Position numbers and translations under genes: made by a program. Positions 1-8,451 of a stretch of 34,270 nucleotides of DNA are shown here, piece by piece. Under the pieces are notes generated by a model, which saw only the letters and a program-made list of their open reading frames with translations, ran no database searches and was not told the DNA's origin. Numbering within the stretch: position 1 is the stretch's first letter; each line of letters starts with the position of its first letter. The DNA comes from Amphritea sp. (GTDB lineage: Bacteria; Pseudomonadota; Gammaproteobacteria; Pseudomonadales; Balneatricaceae). The stretch spans positions 1 through 34,270 of the forward strand of contig JAOXSA010000269.1 of assembly GCA_025800245.1 (NCBI GenBank). The letters are read 5' to 3'.

Positions 1-215
1 CTTCCGATCTCGCCATCCTGAATATTGGAACCGCGCCGGATAATGATTGGTTCCATGTTGCCTTCATCATCGACCTCGTCGGCACGAATCACCGCATAAG
101 GCCCGACAAACACATTATCCTCAATCACCACCCGACCGCAGATAATCGCAGTAGGATCGATAAAAGCTTTCTCTGAGACCTGCGGTGTAAAACCGGAAGG
201 ATTTTTTCTTAACAT
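1..215 (-). CDS. Gamma-carbonic anhydrase-like / hexapeptide-repeat protein, N-terminal part (gene runs off the window)
   Basis: The first 71 codons read from an ATG at 215-213 and the frame is open to the window edge. An AGGGG ribosome site sits about 9 bases upstream of the ATG. The protein contains FIDPTAIICGRVVIEDNVFV, then an AVIRADE segment and SNIQDGEI. This is the left-handed beta-helix (hexapeptide repeat) pattern of the gamma-carbonic anhydrase/CaiE-YrdA superfamily, in which the Arg and the NIQD stretch are characteristic. Metal-binding histidines would lie beyond the window, so enzymatic activity cannot be judged. It is transcribed in the same direction as the dihydroorotase gene, 131 bases downstream of it, so the two may be co-transcribed. 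The family call is fairly secure; the substrate is unknown. Confidence 0.75.
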   Translation of the reverse strand, partial: MLRKNPSGFTPQVSEKAFIDPTAIICGRVVIEDNVFVGPYAVIRADEVDDEGNMEPIIIRRGSNIQDGEIG

Positions 216-341
216 AATCAGTTATCCCCTGATACTTCTTATAGTTACAGTCAGAACGATAGCGGACGTTCCTCACCTGCTGCTCCGACCTGTAACCGGC
301 TCTTTTATATTTTTAAGATGCAGATACAAATGCACCTGACT

Positions 342-355
342 GCCCGTTAACGGGC
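342..355 (-). other. Palindrome overlapping the dihydroorotase stop codon
   Basis: GCCCGTTAACGGGC is a perfect 14-bp palindrome that spans the stop codon at 347-349. No T-run follows it on the minus strand, so it is not a normal Rho-independent terminator. The remaining gap (216-341) shows only the ribosome site of the next gene. Confidence 0.45.
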
Positions 356-1678
356 GAAACGCAGCTCCATCGCTGACGATTCAGCACTCAACTGCTGACC
401 ATCAAATATCCGAGCTCCATTGACCCAGGTTGACTGAATCCGGGAACTGAAACGGTGTCCGTCGAACGGTGTCCAGCCACAGTGATAGTGAACAGATTCA
501 TGACTGACCGGCGTTTCAGCATTCGGATCCACCAGCACCAGGTCAGCAAAATAGCCTTCCCGCAGATAGCCCCTTTCAACAATGCCGTAACGGATTGCCG
601 GGTTATGAGCAACCTTCTCCACCAGCTGCTGCACGCTGAGGCGTTCATTTTTGACATGGTCGATCAGCGTCAGCAACGCGTGCTCAACCAGCGGCAGACC
701 CGCCGGAGCCTGCCCGTATGGCTGCTGTTTTTCTTCCCAGGTGTGCGGCGCGTGATCAGTAGCAATAATATCGATCTGGCCGGTGTGCAGCGCCTGGATC
801 AGGGCCGCTCTGTCACTGGCGGATTTCACCGCAGGATTACACTTAATCAGATTGCCTTTTTCCGGATAGTCTTCATCCGAGAACCAGAGATGATGCACGC
901 AGGCCTCAGCAGTGATGTTTTTGCCAGCAATCGGTCCGGCCTCAAACAGACTGAGCTCCTTCTCTGTGGTGATGTGCAGCACATGCAGCTGACTGTTGTG
1001 CTGCTTAGCCAGTGACACCGCATAGGAAGATGAGGCATAGCAGGCATCGACAGAACGGATCAGAGGATGATCCGTAATAACAGGCTCCCGGCCTTCTGAC
1101 AGATAACGATCCAGGTTCTGCTGGATCAGAGGGCTGCTTTCGCAATGGGTAACAATCAGCCCCGGACTTTCTCTGAAAATAGCATCCAGCGCCTGAGGTG
1201 CTTCAACCAGAAGATCTCCGGTAGAGGCCCCCATAAATACCTTCACACCGCAATGCCGGGAGGTATCCAGTTGCTTAATCTGTTCCAGGTTGTCATGGGT
1301 AGCGCCCAGATAGAATGAGTAGTTACCCATCGATGACTGGCTGGCTAACTGGTATTTACTCTCCAGTGCATCAATAGTGGTGGTCGATGGGCTGACATTG
1401 GGCATCTCCATGAAACTGGTGATACCTCCTCTTACCGCCGCGCGGGATTCGCTGGCGATATTGCCTTTGTGTGTCAATCCCGGCTCACGTAAATGCACCT
1501 GATCGTCGATCATTCCCGGTAATAGCCAGCATCCATCGGCCTCAACCACTTCATCACCGGCTTCAACGGCTATCTCTGAAGCGATCAGATCTATTCGCTG
1601 GCCGATGATTCGAAGATCCGCTACCTGCTCAGTGCCCTCATTGAACAGTGTCGCATTTTTTATCACAGTGGTTTTCAT
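347..1678 (-). CDS. pyrC: Dihydroorotase (class I-type amidohydrolase)
   Basis: A 443-residue cyclic amidohydrolase. Dihydroorotase interconverts N-carbamoyl-L-aspartate and dihydroorotate in pyrimidine synthesis. Visible motifs are DDQVHLREPGLTHKG (residues 58-72), GVKVFMGASTG with Lys146 as the likely carbamylated metal bridge, LIVTHCE, LHVLHITT and IIATDHAPH with the catalytic Asp. The usual class I HxH metal pair (xHxHxR) is here QxHxR, with Gln60 in place of the first His. This substitution is typical of a dihydroorotase subfamily I recall from Bacteroidetes and some gammaproteobacteria. Length is normal. It starts at the ATG at 1678, with a short upstream region containing an ATGTTATAACAT palindrome. 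It is unrelated to the amine genes. An allantoinase or hydantoinase is the main alternative; confidence in dihydroorotase is good. Confidence 0.82.
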   Translation of the reverse strand: MKTTVIKNATLFNEGTEQVADLRIIGQRIDLIASEIAVEAGDEVVEADGCWLLPGMIDDQVHLREPGLTHKGNIASESRAAVRGGITSFMEMPNVSPSTTTIDALESKYQLASQSSMGNYSFYLGATHDNLEQIKQLDTSRHCGVKVFMGASTGDLLVEAPQALDAIFRESPGLIVTHCESSPLIQQNLDRYLSEGREPVITDHPLIRSVDACYASSSYAVSLAKQHNSQLHVLHITTEKELSLFEAGPIAGKNITAEACVHHLWFSDEDYPEKGNLIKCNPAVKSASDRAALIQALHTGQIDIIATDHAPHTWEEKQQPYGQAPAGLPLVEHALLTLIDHVKNERLSVQQLVEKVAHNPAIRYGIVERGYLREGYFADLVLVDPNAETPVSHESVHYHCGWTPFDGHRFSSRIQSTWVNGARIFDGQQLSAESSAMELRFAR

Positions 1679-1759
1679 GTTCAGTCAGGGTCTCCGGTCG
1701 TCATTTGAAAAGCTTGGTACAGAGTCCGATCCAGAATCTGACAAGCAAATTAAAAAAAC

Positions 1760-1771
1760 ATGTTATAACAT
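1760..1771. promoter_or_regulatory. Perfect 12-bp palindrome ATGTTATAACAT upstream of the dihydroorotase gene
   Basis: The palindrome lies about 80 bases upstream of the dihydroorotase start, between that gene and the end of the sigma54 activator gene. A further TAACAT follows directly. It could be an operator or part of an AT-rich promoter; no cognate regulator can be named from the sequence. Confidence 0.3.
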
Positions 1772-1828
1772 AACATTTTATTCATAAAGCGACGCCAGTC
1801 CTTAACTACTGTCAATAAGCTCGGGAAA

Positions 1829-3775
1829 TTACGATAAATCAATCTGTTTCAGCTTGCGGTACAGCGTTGCGCGACTGATACCCAGCTCGCCAGCCGTAGC
1901 TGAAATATTACCCTCATTGCGTTCCAGCACCTGCTGGATTGTAACCAGCTCCGTGTCTTTAAGGGTATTGCAGCCGACATGCAGAGGAGAAACGCCGGTA
2001 AACAGATCCGGGCTGTTCAGTTCTTCCAGAAAATCATCACTGATATGGCTACTGTCGATCACCTGTTCATCGGGCTCCATAAAGGCGATTGCCACCCGCA
2101 ATGTCGTTTCCAGCTGACGGATATTCCCCGGCCAGTGGTACGCCATCAACAATGCCATCAGTTCCGGAGCGATACCGATCTGGCGACCATCCGGTGTCAG
2201 TTGTTGCAGGAATTGCTGGATAAAGTCCTGCTTGTCGGTACGATCCCGGAATGCCGGTAACCGCAGACAGACACCGTTAAGACGGTAGTACAGGTCTTCC
2301 CTGAAGCAACCTTCGGCAACCAGCGTTTTAAGATCCCGGTGGGAGGCACATATCACCGCGATATCCAGGGCAATTTCGTCGCCACCACCCAGCGGGGCGA
2401 TAGTACGTTCCTGCAGCACCCGCAACAAACGGGCCTGCAAAGCTAACGGCATATCGCCGATCTCATCGAGAAACAAGGTGCCACTCTGAGCCTGCTCCAG
2501 CCGTCCGGTCATACCACCCTTACGTGAACCGGTGAAAGCACCTTCACGATACCCGAACAACTCCGACTCAATCAGTCCTTCCGGTATAGCCGCACAGTTC
2601 ACCGCCACAAACGGTCCACTGCTGCGACGGCTGTCCAGATGAAGGGATTTAGCCATTACCTCTTTACCGGTGCCGGTTTCTCCCTGAATCAGCACCGGTA
2701 ACTCATGGGCCAGTGCCCGGCTGCCCATACGGACACCTTTCTGTAAGCGGGGATCCTGACCGGCCAGATCGTTCAGCGCCGGTGCCTGAACCGTCACCTG
2801 ACGTTTATTACGTAACGTTTTCGACGGCTTTGTTGTGCCGCCAGAAGGCACAATATTGGGAAAGTGCAGCAGCTCACAGACAAAATCACCGCCCCGGGTA
2901 CGCAGTTGCCCGCGCCCTTTACGGTGCAGTTCGGTGAGTAACACCTCTGGCCGGACACCGAACAACTCTTCCAGATTCTTACCCACCAGTTGCTCCCGCT
3001 TTCGCCCGAGCAACTGACATAGCTGATCATTGGCCGCCTGCACATGGCCATCCAGCTCGAGCGCCATCAGCCCCTGCCAGGACGATCGCAGATATTCCGG
3101 CCGGCTGTGCACGCTGAGTAATACCTGCTGCTGGAACTGACCGGAGAAGATCCGGTTTTCGATAGACCGTACTGCCTGCTGAACCAGGCTCATATTCGGT
3201 GGTAATTCGCGATGATCAGTGGGTGAGGTAAGATCCAGCACTCCCAGCAGCTCCCCTTTAGGATCGGAGATCGGTGCTGAACAGCAAGAAAGATAGCCAA
3301 CTGAATCCAGAAAATGTTCAGGGCCGTGAATCGCAACCGGCTCACGGTCAATGATCGCGGTACCCACTGCGTTGGTGCCACGAAGCTCTTCGCCCCAGTT
3401 TGCACCGGGTTCAAGAGCATAGCGTGTAGCACTGTCCAGATGTTGCTTGTTACCGCGCACCCCCAGCAGAGAGGCATCTGCATCGGCCAGCAAGACCAGT
3501 CCCCCTTCACTGCTGAAGTACTGCTCCAGCTGTTTCACCTCAGGGTAGGCCGCTTCAATCAGGCTACGGTTCTTCTCTTTCAGATCCGCCACTGAATCAC
3601 GGGACAGGTTCTCCGGATCCAGCGGCGCTTCACAATCCAGTCCGGCCCGGACGCTGCGAAGCCAGGAATCCTCAATTTCACTGCGCAGTACGCCACTGGG
3701 TACTTCGCCTTCCTGTACCAGATGACGGCGGGCGATCTCTACTGACTTATGCGGATCTTCAGCCTGCTTGTTCAT
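1829..3775 (-). CDS. AcoR-like sigma54-dependent transcriptional activator
   Basis: A 648-residue enhancer-binding protein. Residues about 60-210 form a GAF-like sensor of the AcoR type (LEPGANWGEELRGTNAVGTA). Residues about 230-305 look like a PAS segment. The AAA+ domain has Walker A GETGTGKE (365-372), the sigma54-contacting loop GAFTGS (412-417) and Walker B LFLDE (434-438). The C-terminus is a Fis-type helix-turn-helix (EGNISATAGELGISRATLYR). The GAFTGA loop ends in Ser rather than Ala, a common natural variant. AcoR-type proteins sense small metabolites such as acetoin or alcohol/aldehyde-derived compounds. Here two excellent -24/-12 promoters flank the nearby qhpA1/aldehyde dehydrogenase divergent region, so this protein is the obvious candidate activator. 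The ligand is unknown. An inverted repeat lies just upstream of its start, suggesting self-regulation. Confidence 0.9.
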   Translation of the reverse strand: MNKQAEDPHKSVEIARRHLVQEGEVPSGVLRSEIEDSWLRSVRAGLDCEAPLDPENLSRDSVADLKEKNRSLIEAAYPEVKQLEQYFSSEGGLVLLADADASLLGVRGNKQHLDSATRYALEPGANWGEELRGTNAVGTAIIDREPVAIHGPEHFLDSVGYLSCCSAPISDPKGELLGVLDLTSPTDHRELPPNMSLVQQAVRSIENRIFSGQFQQQVLLSVHSRPEYLRSSWQGLMALELDGHVQAANDQLCQLLGRKREQLVGKNLEELFGVRPEVLLTELHRKGRGQLRTRGGDFVCELLHFPNIVPSGGTTKPSKTLRNKRQVTVQAPALNDLAGQDPRLQKGVRMGSRALAHELPVLIQGETGTGKEVMAKSLHLDSRRSSGPFVAVNCAAIPEGLIESELFGYREGAFTGSRKGGMTGRLEQAQSGTLFLDEIGDMPLALQARLLRVLQERTIAPLGGGDEIALDIAVICASHRDLKTLVAEGCFREDLYYRLNGVCLRLPAFRDRTDKQDFIQQFLQQLTPDGRQIGIAPELMALLMAYHWPGNIRQLETTLRVAIAFMEPDEQVIDSSHISDDFLEELNSPDLFTGVSPLHVGCNTLKDTELVTIQQVLERNEGNISATAGELGISRATLYRKLKQIDLS

Positions 3776-3815
3776 ATAACCTGCCTCTGTTTATTGTTAT
3801 TGCGGCGGGGTAAAA

Positions 3816-3835
3816 AATAAGTATTTCTACTTATT
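3816..3835. promoter_or_regulatory. Inverted repeat AATAAGTA-N4-TACTTATT upstream of the sigma54 activator
   Basis: Perfect 8-bp arms with a 4-bp spacer lie 41-60 bases upstream of the activator start codon. A weak minus-strand promoter can be drawn just upstream (TTGATT at 3863-3858, 16 bp, TACAGT at 3841-3836), which would put the repeat at the transcription start. Related half-sites (AAATAAGTA at 10181-10189; ACTTATT at 10331-10337) occur in the qhpA1/aldehyde dehydrogenase divergent region. It is a candidate autoregulatory or activator-binding site. Confidence 0.4.
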
Positions 3836-3890
3836 ACTGTATCGCTGTACTTTTAGCAATCAAACTTTATTCATTAGCTGCGTCAGAACT

Positions 3891-3923
3891 AAAAAAGCCA
3901 CGGTACAGCAAGCTGCACCGTGG
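3891..3923 (-). terminator. Rho-independent terminator of the QHNDH-1/channel-1 operon
   Basis: Reading the minus strand, CCACGGT / ACCGTGG arms enclose an inner CAGC-AA-GCTG stem (3898-3923) and are followed by six T (3896-3891). It lies about 100 bases downstream of the channel-1 stop codon and ahead of the sigma54 activator, separating the two transcription units. Confidence 0.85.
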
Positions 3924-4024
3924 AAAAGCAATGGTGGTAACCGTTAACTGAATACCGACCATCACGGCTGAGAAAAGCAGACAGGAGCGGCACTGTCTGC
4001 ACGGGAAATATTGCACCGTTACGT

Positions 4025-5338
4025 TTAATAGAAGTACATCAGAACCGCCTGAAGATAGAGGTTATCTTCTGTACTCAGTGTATTGCTGTTATCGGGTTTG
4101 TAATAACCCACCAGCGGGCTGAACACCCAGTTATCATTGATAGACCAGAGTGCATAAAGATCCACTTCTGATCCTGAACGGTCATCGGCATCCGCTTCCT
4201 TACCGAAGTCCCAGTACTGCAATCCAACACTCAGGTCTTCACGGGGTTGCAGGCTCAGCTCGATACGGTCGACGGTGTTGCCGCTGTTGGCAGGCCCGGC
4301 ATAGTTAGAGGCCACTTCACCCTGGAACCAGGTACCAAAGCCCCGGGTAAAACCGAAGAACAGTGGGTCAAAGGCCTCATTATCTGAGGTTGAACTATCA
4401 TCGCCGGAAAATACCGCATGACGATAGTTTACATTGGGCGTCCACGGCAGATCAGCAAAGGTCCAGCCCGCTTCGACGTACCAGGCATGAGCATCGTTCT
4501 CCACGGCAGTATCACCGCCGGACTCTTTCACATATTCGAACGAAAGAAACAGGTTCTCGACTCCGGCACTGCCCTGTCCACGCACACTGACAATATCCAT
4601 ACCGTCACGGCGATCCCACAATCCCAGTCCGGCACCGGCTTCAACATCCAGCACCGTCATGTAGCTGAGTCCCAGCGTGCCTTTTTCATCATCGACCAGC
4701 TCGACGTTCACACCGGCCAGTTCGGTATCCTGATGATAGGGATTATCCGATTGCAGCCAGAACAGATCGCCACGCAGAGCACCTTCCGGATCAATTTTAA
4801 GGATCGCAGTTTTATCAAAGCTCTTCTGACCCGCCAGATAATAGGCACCGCCACGATCAACATCGACACCGGAGATCTCCCCCAGACTGATCGCATCGCC
4901 AGCAATCAGAAAACCATCCCCGAGGGTAAATTGCTGACGTCCGACAGAGAGATCAAACAGACCTTCCTGGCTCTGCCAACCCACAAATGCATTTTCAAGC
5001 TTCAGCTCCTGCTCTTCACCGCTGGTCAGTCCGGCCGCATCACCATCACCCCAGGTACCCAGGCCGATCAGACCCACGCCGCCATATAGGTTACTACCAT
5101 TCTCCAGTGCCCGGTTCGCCACCAGATCACCTTTCAGGTAGCCCTCCTGCCAGTTTTTACCACCGTCGGTTCCGTCATAGCTCTCTTCAGTGGAGAACAG
5201 CCCGACCATCCCTTCGACATTAAATTCGACGGTGTTGCCGTCCTCTTCGTGAATCTGAGCAGCGCTAAGACTGCTGCTCAGGGTTATCGCACTCAGTAAA
5301 GCAGTACTTCGCCACAGAGCTCTGCGTTTAAAGTTCAT
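4025..5338 (-). CDS. Outer-membrane beta-barrel channel 1 (alginate-export/porin-like)
   Basis: A 437-residue protein with a clear signal peptide (MNFKRRALWRSTALLSAITL, cleavage near SAA-Q) and alternating amphipathic strands throughout. It ends in aromatic residues (...VLMYFY), the usual BAM-recognition end of outer-membrane barrels. Recurrent segments such as VGRQQFTLGDGFLI, GGAYYLAG, DLFWLQSD and GFGTWFQGEV are shared almost position by position with the second channel protein at 30265-31587, so the two are paralogues. The overall pattern resembles alginate-export/OprD-like barrels. It is the last gene of the QHNDH-1 operon, 116 bases after qhpB1 with a strong hairpin in between. It probably lets amine substrates reach the periplasmic dehydrogenase. 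The substrate is inferred from context only. Confidence 0.78.
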   Translation of the reverse strand: MNFKRRALWRSTALLSAITLSSSLSAAQIHEEDGNTVEFNVEGMVGLFSTEESYDGTDGGKNWQEGYLKGDLVANRALENGSNLYGGVGLIGLGTWGDGDAAGLTSGEEQELKLENAFVGWQSQEGLFDLSVGRQQFTLGDGFLIAGDAISLGEISGVDVDRGGAYYLAGQKSFDKTAILKIDPEGALRGDLFWLQSDNPYHQDTELAGVNVELVDDEKGTLGLSYMTVLDVEAGAGLGLWDRRDGMDIVSVRGQGSAGVENLFLSFEYVKESGGDTAVENDAHAWYVEAGWTFADLPWTPNVNYRHAVFSGDDSSTSDNEAFDPLFFGFTRGFGTWFQGEVASNYAGPANSGNTVDRIELSLQPREDLSVGLQYWDFGKEADADDRSGSEVDLYALWSINDNWVFSPLVGYYKPDNSNTLSTEDNLYLQAVLMYFY

Positions 5339-5371
5339 TTGGTATCCCCTTGATTGTTATTTTTTTCAGGC

Positions 5372-5415
5372 AAAAAGTCCCCCTGCAGAGCTTCCTCAGA
5401 AGCCCTGTTCAGGGG
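5372..5415 (-). terminator. Intercistronic hairpin/attenuator between qhpB1 and channel 1
   Basis: On the minus strand CCCCTG...CAGGGG arms (5415-5410 and 5385-5380) enclose a second GCTTC/GAAGC stem. The structure is followed by ACTTTTT. This has the shape of a Rho-independent terminator but sits inside an apparent operon, so it probably reduces transcription of the channel gene or stabilises the upstream message. Confidence 0.7.
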
Positions 5416-5454
5416 TGATGTACAAAGTTAATTAATGGGCCCACAGGCCCGGAC

Positions 5455-6597
5455 TTATCGGACGAATACCTGAGCGGTAGTCGTGGACATGTCGCCTCCC
5501 GGCAGATCGATGGTGTTCAGGCGTTCCAGCGTATCGCCATCGAACACCGCGACATGGTTGTTGGTACCGGCAAGATAGATCTTGCTGCCGGTCTGGTTGA
5601 CGGTGATGCAGTAGTAAGAGTGTTCCAGTTCAGCGGCCTGAATCAGCTCCTGCTTTTCAATGTCGTATTTCGCCAACCGGTTAAGGACACCGTACATAAT
5701 GTTCGGGTCTTTTGGTGACCGGGTTCCGGTGAAATAAATTTCGGTAATCGGCCCGAAATCCCGGGCCTCGGTAGCGCCGGTTTCAAGATTGACGTTGAAG
5801 TAGCCATACAGCCAGTCCGCAGTATTCAGATCCTCAGAGCCTTCCTGGAATCGTGCAGTAGTATAGAGAATGGTGAAATCCTGGGTTGGCGTCTGCACCG
5901 CCCAGACATTCAGTACATCCGGTTGCACATAGCGCTCACGCTGCCAGTTCCGGCTCGGAATCGCGACATCGTACTTACCGGTCTGGACATCCATCTTGTA
6001 GATATCAGGGCCAGCCATATACAGTCCGCCATCCTTGCCCACCTGCATCGCGGTTACCGTGCGAGGAGATGGGAACATCCGTACCGGCTTGGCATTCAGA
6101 CCACTGCTGGTGTCATAGACCGCCAGACGGGTTGGCTGTACCCGGTAATGATCCCGTTCCAGCAGGGTTGGGTTCTGCACCGTATACAATTCCTTACCGT
6201 CATAGCTCAGAGCGAAGGCGTAGATCGATTTGGTGCGTTCATTCCGGGCCTGAGACATATTGGCGTGAAAGGTCACTTCACAGGTATCCATATCGACACC
6301 GTAGATATCTTCATAACCGTTATTCAGCACAAAAGCGGTCTTTTTATCCGGCGCCACCTGCAAAGCACCAGGACCAAACCGACCGGGCAGATCGCAGGTC
6401 TTGTAAACAGAATCAGTGGCCAGATCCAGTACATGCAGCTGATTAGGATAGTTCGCCACAATCATATATTCCTGACCGGACTTAAGCGCCTTGCCGTCGG
6501 CTGCCAGTGCAGTCATTGTCGCAGTGCCACTCAACCCCAGCGCAGTCGCTGTCAGCAGAGTGATGGCGGAGCGACGAAGCTTATTGTTGTTTTTCAT
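5455..6597 (-). CDS. qhpB: Quinohemoprotein amine dehydrogenase beta subunit, copy 1
   Basis: A 380-residue periplasmic beta-propeller subunit (also called PeaC/D-type YVTN propeller in pseudomonads). It starts with a Sec signal peptide ending near TALA-ADGK. Repeated blade-like segments (NQLHVLDLATDSVYKTCDLPG, TVQNPTLLERDHY, KIYLAGTNNHVAVFDGDTLE) match the QHNDH beta family. In the known enzymes the propeller packs against alpha and gamma and helps form the substrate cavity. I prefer the ATG at 6597 over the one at 6606, because an AGGA is about 9 bases from the former and too close to the latter. Downstream of qhpC1 with only a few bases between, so surely co-transcribed. Clearly homologous to the beta subunit at 16366-17502, but this copy has no lipobox. 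Confidence 0.9.
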   Translation of the reverse strand: MKNNNKLRRSAITLLTATALGLSGTATMTALAADGKALKSGQEYMIVANYPNQLHVLDLATDSVYKTCDLPGRFGPGALQVAPDKKTAFVLNNGYEDIYGVDMDTCEVTFHANMSQARNERTKSIYAFALSYDGKELYTVQNPTLLERDHYRVQPTRLAVYDTSSGLNAKPVRMFPSPRTVTAMQVGKDGGLYMAGPDIYKMDVQTGKYDVAIPSRNWQRERYVQPDVLNVWAVQTPTQDFTILYTTARFQEGSEDLNTADWLYGYFNVNLETGATEARDFGPITEIYFTGTRSPKDPNIMYGVLNRLAKYDIEKQELIQAAELEHSYYCITVNQTGSKIYLAGTNNHVAVFDGDTLERLNTIDLPGGDMSTTTAQVFVR

Positions 6598-6615
6598 CGT
6601 TAGCATCCTGTTCAG

Positions 6616-6942
6616 TTAGTCTTTGTCAGCCGGGAACACAGTTCCCAGATTGCGCCAGTCTTCCAGCGAGTCCTGAGACTTACTGTTCCAGTCCGGATAG
6701 GTATTCATCATGTCCGGTACCTGAGCCGGCCACCAGCAAGGGTCAGCACAACCATACAGATCCGATTCCATTGGCTGACACAGTGAAGTCACCGAGCCAA
6801 AGGCATCGATTTCCCAGCCGGGATCGGTGGTTGCGGTACAGCCAGCCAGCGATTGCATGGCAACGACTTCTTCGACCTGATCATCGGCGACCGCCTGAGT
6901 CAGGGTGTGAGCTTTGTTATTCACAGGCTTAAGATGTTTCAT
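6616..6942 (-). CDS. qhpC: Quinohemoprotein amine dehydrogenase gamma subunit precursor, copy 1 (CTQ-bearing peptide)
   Basis: A 108-residue precursor. By analogy with the Paracoccus gamma subunit, the first 28 residues ([16 protein letters not shown]...VVA) are the leader, and the mature peptide starts at Met29. All known modification residues are present at the expected spacing: Cys35-Glu44, Cys55-Asp61 and Cys69-Asp77 for thioether crosslinks, and Cys65-Trp71 for cysteine tryptophylquinone. The start codon lies 1 base after the qhpD1 stop (TGATATG), implying translational coupling with the enzyme that crosslinks it. GGAGGG upstream serves as ribosome site. The N-terminal extension of the longer open frame lies inside qhpD1 and is rejected. 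Confidence is very high because the [16 protein letters not shown] block is diagnostic. Confidence 0.95.
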   Translation of the reverse strand: MKHLKPVNNKAHTLTQAVADDQVEEVVAMQSLAGCTATTDPGWEIDAFGSVTSLCQPMESDLYGCADPCWWPAQVPDMMNTYPDWNSKSQDSLEDWRNLGTVFPADKD

Positions 6943-6943
6943 A

Positions 6944-8377
6944 TCAGTGAGCCCTCCGGGGAGATATGTAACTGTCGATAAAGGCCGGATTCCCGGCCAT
7001 GATGCGGCTGTAGACTTCGATACCGAAGTCCACCCAGTCACGCATCAGTTCGCAGTAGTGATAAACGGGATGAGTCGGGTCTTCATAGCGGGCATAGCTT
7101 TCGTGGTAACAACCACCGGAGCAGAGATTACGGATCCGGCAACTGGAACAACCGGTATCGGTGCGGTCCAGACGCTGTTCGAGGAAATCCCCCAGGCGCT
7201 GTTTATCAACGCCCTGCTGTACATCGCCAAAAGTATCCAGATCGGAACCGGTAAAACGGTGGCACAGATTCAGTCCACCCTCATGATCCACCGCCAGCAT
7301 TGCGACTCCGGCACCGCATGGCAGGGCTTTTTTATTGCCCTCATGCAGATCGGTAATCAATTGATGCATATTGGAAAAACCAATATTGCGGTGCTCCAGT
7401 GCAGCGGTCAGATACTCACGGCCCAGCGCTTTCATATTGCTGAATACCTCTGCCAGCTCCTCATTACTGAGGTTGTAGTAGCTGATATCACCAGAGGTAA
7501 CCGGCGCAAAGCCGACCTCAGCAAAACCCAGTTCGTTGAACAGGTGGTCCCAGATCTGCCGCACATCGGTAACCCCTTTGGTCAGGGTCACCCGGGCACC
7601 AATCGGCCGAGAGCGGTAACGGGACAGCAGCATGCTGGCCTTGCGGCTGACAACATCGTACGTTCCCTGCCCACCGACGGTGATGCGGTTCTTATCATGA
7701 ATCGCCTTGGGGCCATCCATACTGACCGACAAACCGAAGCGATGCTCGCTGAGCCAGTCAGCGATCTCTTCCGTCAACAGTGTCGCGTTGGTGGTCATGG
7801 TAAAGTCCACCGGCTTACCCAGCTCCGCAAAGCGTTGCTCGGCAAACGCCACCACCTGCTTGATCAGTGCCAGATTTGACAGCGGCTCACCACCGAAGAA
7901 GACGATGTTATAGCGTGCTTCATCCGGCGACTCAGCGATCAGCATCTCAATCGACTGACGAGCCGTGGCAAAGTCCATCTTTTTACCCGCTGAGGGTTTA
8001 TCCAGATCTTCCTTGTAGCAGTAGCTGCAGCTCAGGTTACAACCGGTGTTCACATTCAGCACCAGCGTGTTAAGCGGGAACTCGGTGACCTTTTTCAGCG
8101 CGATCTCCGGTGTCAGCGGCGATCCGTCACTGATCAGTTCCAGCGCGATCAGCTCCCGCAGGGTTTCCGTGATCTGCTCAGCTGTAAAGCATTGCTGCAG
8201 ATCCCCCACCAGTTGTTCAGCAGTCTGATCGGGATGTTCCCGTAACCGGCGGATCAGTGCTGTGGTCAGCTCATCCAGCTCAAACAAACTGCTGGATGGA
8301 ATATGAAACAGCATCTGCCGGGTACTCACCTCCACCAGGTGAAGGTTATGTTCCACAAGATTCAGTTGGGCGCCCAT
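6944..8377 (-). CDS. qhpD: Radical SAM peptide crosslinking enzyme QhpD (PeaB), copy 1
   Basis: A 477-residue radical SAM/SPASM-type enzyme. It has CNLSCSYC with the 4Fe4S-binding Cys113, Cys117 and Cys120, then GGEPL, an SVSMDG segment, and a Cys-rich C-terminus ([22 protein letters not shown]) for auxiliary clusters. QhpD of Paracoccus forms the three Cys-to-Asp/Glu thioether bonds in the gamma peptide in the cytoplasm. The N-terminal ~90 residues resemble a leader-binding (RRE/PqqD-like) domain. It starts at the ATG 8377 behind a strong GGAGG. It lies between qhpA1 and qhpC1, the normal operon order. It is strongly similar to the copy at 18104-19540, so each gamma peptide has its own dedicated crosslinking enzyme. 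Confidence 0.94.
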   Translation of the reverse strand: MGAQLNLVEHNLHLVEVSTRQMLFHIPSSSLFELDELTTALIRRLREHPDQTAEQLVGDLQQCFTAEQITETLRELIALELISDGSPLTPEIALKKVTEFPLNTLVLNVNTGCNLSCSYCYKEDLDKPSAGKKMDFATARQSIEMLIAESPDEARYNIVFFGGEPLSNLALIKQVVAFAEQRFAELGKPVDFTMTTNATLLTEEIADWLSEHRFGLSVSMDGPKAIHDKNRITVGGQGTYDVVSRKASMLLSRYRSRPIGARVTLTKGVTDVRQIWDHLFNELGFAEVGFAPVTSGDISYYNLSNEELAEVFSNMKALGREYLTAALEHRNIGFSNMHQLITDLHEGNKKALPCGAGVAMLAVDHEGGLNLCHRFTGSDLDTFGDVQQGVDKQRLGDFLEQRLDRTDTGCSSCRIRNLCSGGCYHESYARYEDPTHPVYHYCELMRDWVDFGIEVYSRIMAGNPAFIDSYISPRRAH

Positions 8378-8451
8378 AAACGACCCTCCTCACCATTCTT
8401 ATTGTCATAACGCGGCACAGAATCCGCGTCTGCTATTGAGTCAGGATTGGT

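Noticed and set aside
6914-7879. 321-codon plus-strand open frame across qhpD1
   Set aside because: The opposite strand encodes the radical SAM protein with all its Cys motifs; the plus frame shows no domain and a similar shadow occurs over qhpD2.
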